DNA from: an uncultured Bacteroides sp.
Lineage (GTDB): Bacteria; Bacteroidota; Bacteroidia; Bacteroidales; Bacteroidaceae
Reading direction: 5' to 3'
Length of the DNA: 64,000 bases
Assembly: GCF_937912035.1 (NCBI RefSeq)
Contig: NZ_CALDPF010000035.1
Coordinates: 1 to 64,000 of the forward strand
Within the stretch, counting starts at the first letter, position 1. Every line of letters begins with the position of its first letter. The translations under genes and the position numbers were made by a program. Shown here piece by piece: positions 62,722 through 64,000 of the stretch. The notes under the pieces are model-generated. The model saw nothing but the letters and a program-made list of their open reading frames with translations. It was not told where the DNA came from and ran no database searches.

Positions 62722-63651
62722 TTACCGAAGTTTTATCTTATGTTTCTTTAATCTTTCCTCCATCATATAGTCAGGAATTATTGATTTCATAGTTTCCAAT
62801 ACAGCATTTACGGCACGTTCCCTTATAAAATCATCTTTTATAAGTATAGAAACACACCTTTGAGCAGGAGGATTGACATTCAAATGTACAACATTATCTT
62901 TCTGGATATCAGACAAAAAAGGAATGTGAAGTTCGGGAATAATGGTATAACCGCCGTTGCGGTCGACTATCCTTACTAGGGTTTCTATACTGCCGGCCTC
63001 ATAGATATGGTTTCCTATATCCTTGTTCTTGCAGAAGTTCATCGAACCGTTCGGCACGCAATGTCCTTCCTTCAGTATCCACATCTGTTCGGCAGGAAGG
63101 CTTCCACTTGCTATTATCTTCTGTGCCTGGCTGCACTCCGAAGAGAAGTACGCCACAAACTTTTCTATATAGACAGGTATTTCGAGTATCCCTTCCCTAT
63201 CCTCCGGCAGTGTAGAGATAGCTATGTCGATATTGCCGAAACGAAGTTCACGCACAAGGGAGGTATTTTCTTTCTCGTCGATAGAAAGATCCACATCGGG
63301 ATGCGCATCACGGAAATGGTGAATGAAGTCAGGTACCAGATACGGGGCTATTGTAGGAAGTATTCCTATTCTCAGACTACCAGCCATGGTACCAGTTTCG
63401 TCAGATACAAGTTCCTTTATCCTCTTCGATTCGTTCAAGGCTATTTGTGCCTGACGTATTATCTTTTGTCCTATGGCTGTGGGGACAACATTCTTTCTGT
63501 CGCGGCTGAAGATTTTTACATCGAGTTCTTCTTCAAGTTTCTGAATCATCGCGCTCAGTGTGGGCTGGGTCACACCGCATGCCTCGGCAGCAAGTACGAA
63601 ATGACGGTACTTGTTGAGTGCCACAATATATTCCATCTGTTGTAAGTTCAT
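62722..63651 (-). CDS. oxyR: Hydrogen-peroxide regulator OxyR
   Basis: 309 residues, LysR family. N-terminal winged HTH (MNLQQMEYIVALNKYRHF) and effector domain. The redox pair is present: GHC and nine residues later NFC (LKEGHCVPNGSMNFCKNK). It senses peroxide and activates catalase, Dps and related genes. Confidence 0.9.
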   Translation of the reverse strand: MNLQQMEYIVALNKYRHFVLAAEACGVTQPTLSAMIQKLEEELDVKIFSRDRKNVVPTAIGQKIIRQAQIALNESKRIKELVSDETGTMAGSLRIGILPTIAPYLVPDFIHHFRDAHPDVDLSIDEKENTSLVRELRFGNIDIAISTLPEDREGILEIPVYIEKFVAYFSSECSQAQKIIASGSLPAEQMWILKEGHCVPNGSMNFCKNKDIGNHIYEAGSIETLVRIVDRNGGYTIIPELHIPFLSDIQKDNVVHLNVNPPAQRCVSILIKDDFIRERAVNAVLETMKSIIPDYMMEERLKKHKIKLR

Positions 63652-63673
63652 GGTTCAATAGATTTTGTCTATA

Positions 63674-63723
63674 CAAAGATAGAAATAATCTGTTGTCGGT
63701 GTAGCGGAAGTGGAGTACTTTTG
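63674..63723. promoter_or_regulatory. Divergent promoters, oxyR and the small membrane protein
   Basis: Minus-strand box TATCTTTG (63674-63681) for oxyR. Plus-strand TTG (63693-63695), 20 nt, TACTTTTG (63716-63723) for the gene at 63751. The close, divergent layout suggests OxyR could bind here. Confidence 0.6.
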
Positions 63724-63750
63724 CATCAGAAACAATAAACAATTACTACC

Positions 63751-63990
63751 ATGAACGAATTATTAAGAAACTGGGACATATTCCGATTGATAAGACTTCT
63801 GTCCGGAGCAGGATTCGCGATATACGGTATTTACTCCGGTGACCAATTTCTCACAACTCTTGGATTACTGCTGGCATTCATGGCCGTCATAAACCGGTCG
63901 TGCTGCTGTTCGGCAGGCGGATGCGGAACAAGACAAAAGACAAAACCTATATATAAGGATATGGTAAAGACATACGATCCTAATAAATAA
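63751..63990 (+). CDS. Small Cys-rich membrane protein
   Basis: 79 residues. Two hydrophobic helices (about 15-30 and 33-46; YgaP/DUF2892-like), then a cytosolic segment SCCCSAGGCG with four Cys. Divergent from oxyR. Could bind a metal or act in redox sensing. Confidence 0.7.
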   Translation: MNELLRNWDIFRLIRLLSGAGFAIYGIYSGDQFLTTLGLLLAFMAVINRSCCCSAGGCGTRQKTKPIYKDMVKTYDPNK

Positions 63991-64000
63991 TAAAGTATAA

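Overview
The window is from a Bacteroidales chromosome, most like Bacteroides or Phocaeicola. Intergenic regions carry the Bacteroidota promoter form (TTTG or TTG, about 20 nt, then TAnnTTTG), the tRNA has no encoded CCA, and the right-hand genes (PheA, an aminotransferase, a DAHP synthase-chorismate mutase fusion, a flavodiiron protein, OxyR) fit that group. About 52.8 kb of the 64 kb is one complete-looking siphovirus-like prophage inserted in a tRNA-Lys(CTT) gene. The other 11 kb is ordinary chromosome.

Prophage layout. A 61-bp direct repeat of tRNA sequence marks attL (1-61) and attR (52771-52831). Left end: integrase (247-1416, plus), a second, canonical tyrosine recombinase (1507-2688, minus), then a shufflon-like array (2747-5424) of six alternative C-terminal cassettes for a small tail protein. 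Only one cassette is joined to the 18-codon constant start (5425-5478). Reading the minus strand from the right end inward come: early regulators (51933-49583), a 1331-residue primase-ATPase and small genes (49586-43733), a 573-bp control region with iteron-like repeats and repressor-type operators, capsid protease, major capsid and a head/tail structural protein (42165-38160), a ParB-methyltransferase fusion, terminase, portal and connectors (37121-28608), lysis genes (28549-27079), an AT-rich cargo block (26966-19545), then tape measure and tail genes (18348-5140). The repressor (52081-52503, plus) sits by attR.

Cargo block. Between lysis and tail genes lie two AbiH-family proteins, a protein with a HEPN-type RX4H motif, a PUA/EVE-like protein convergent with a 65-residue two-helix membrane protein that has its own promoter, an amidoligase with a small partner, and a membrane-anchored DEDDh exonuclease with a BRCT domain. 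This looks like a phage-borne anti-phage island.

Control. Four minus-strand structural or tail genes share a bipartite promoter, GTCCTTYC or GTCCTTCG, 19 nt, then TAnnTTYG. It fixes several start codons. A repressor-type sequence containing ACAATACGYTATGTTT lies at the repressor start and at the promoter of the capsid operon. A second palindrome, TTTAGWCTAAA, precedes two cargo genes and, imperfectly, the early operon.

Chromosomal part. After attR come a TPR protein, a MalY/PatB-type C-S lyase (minus), and a Phe/Tyr operon led by a 32-codon leader peptide with twelve Phe/Tyr codons among its first 17 and mutually exclusive antiterminator and terminator hairpins. Beyond it are an RNase Z-like hydrolase, a flavodiiron protein, a TIGR01212-type radical SAM protein, OxyR, and a divergent small Cys-rich membrane protein.
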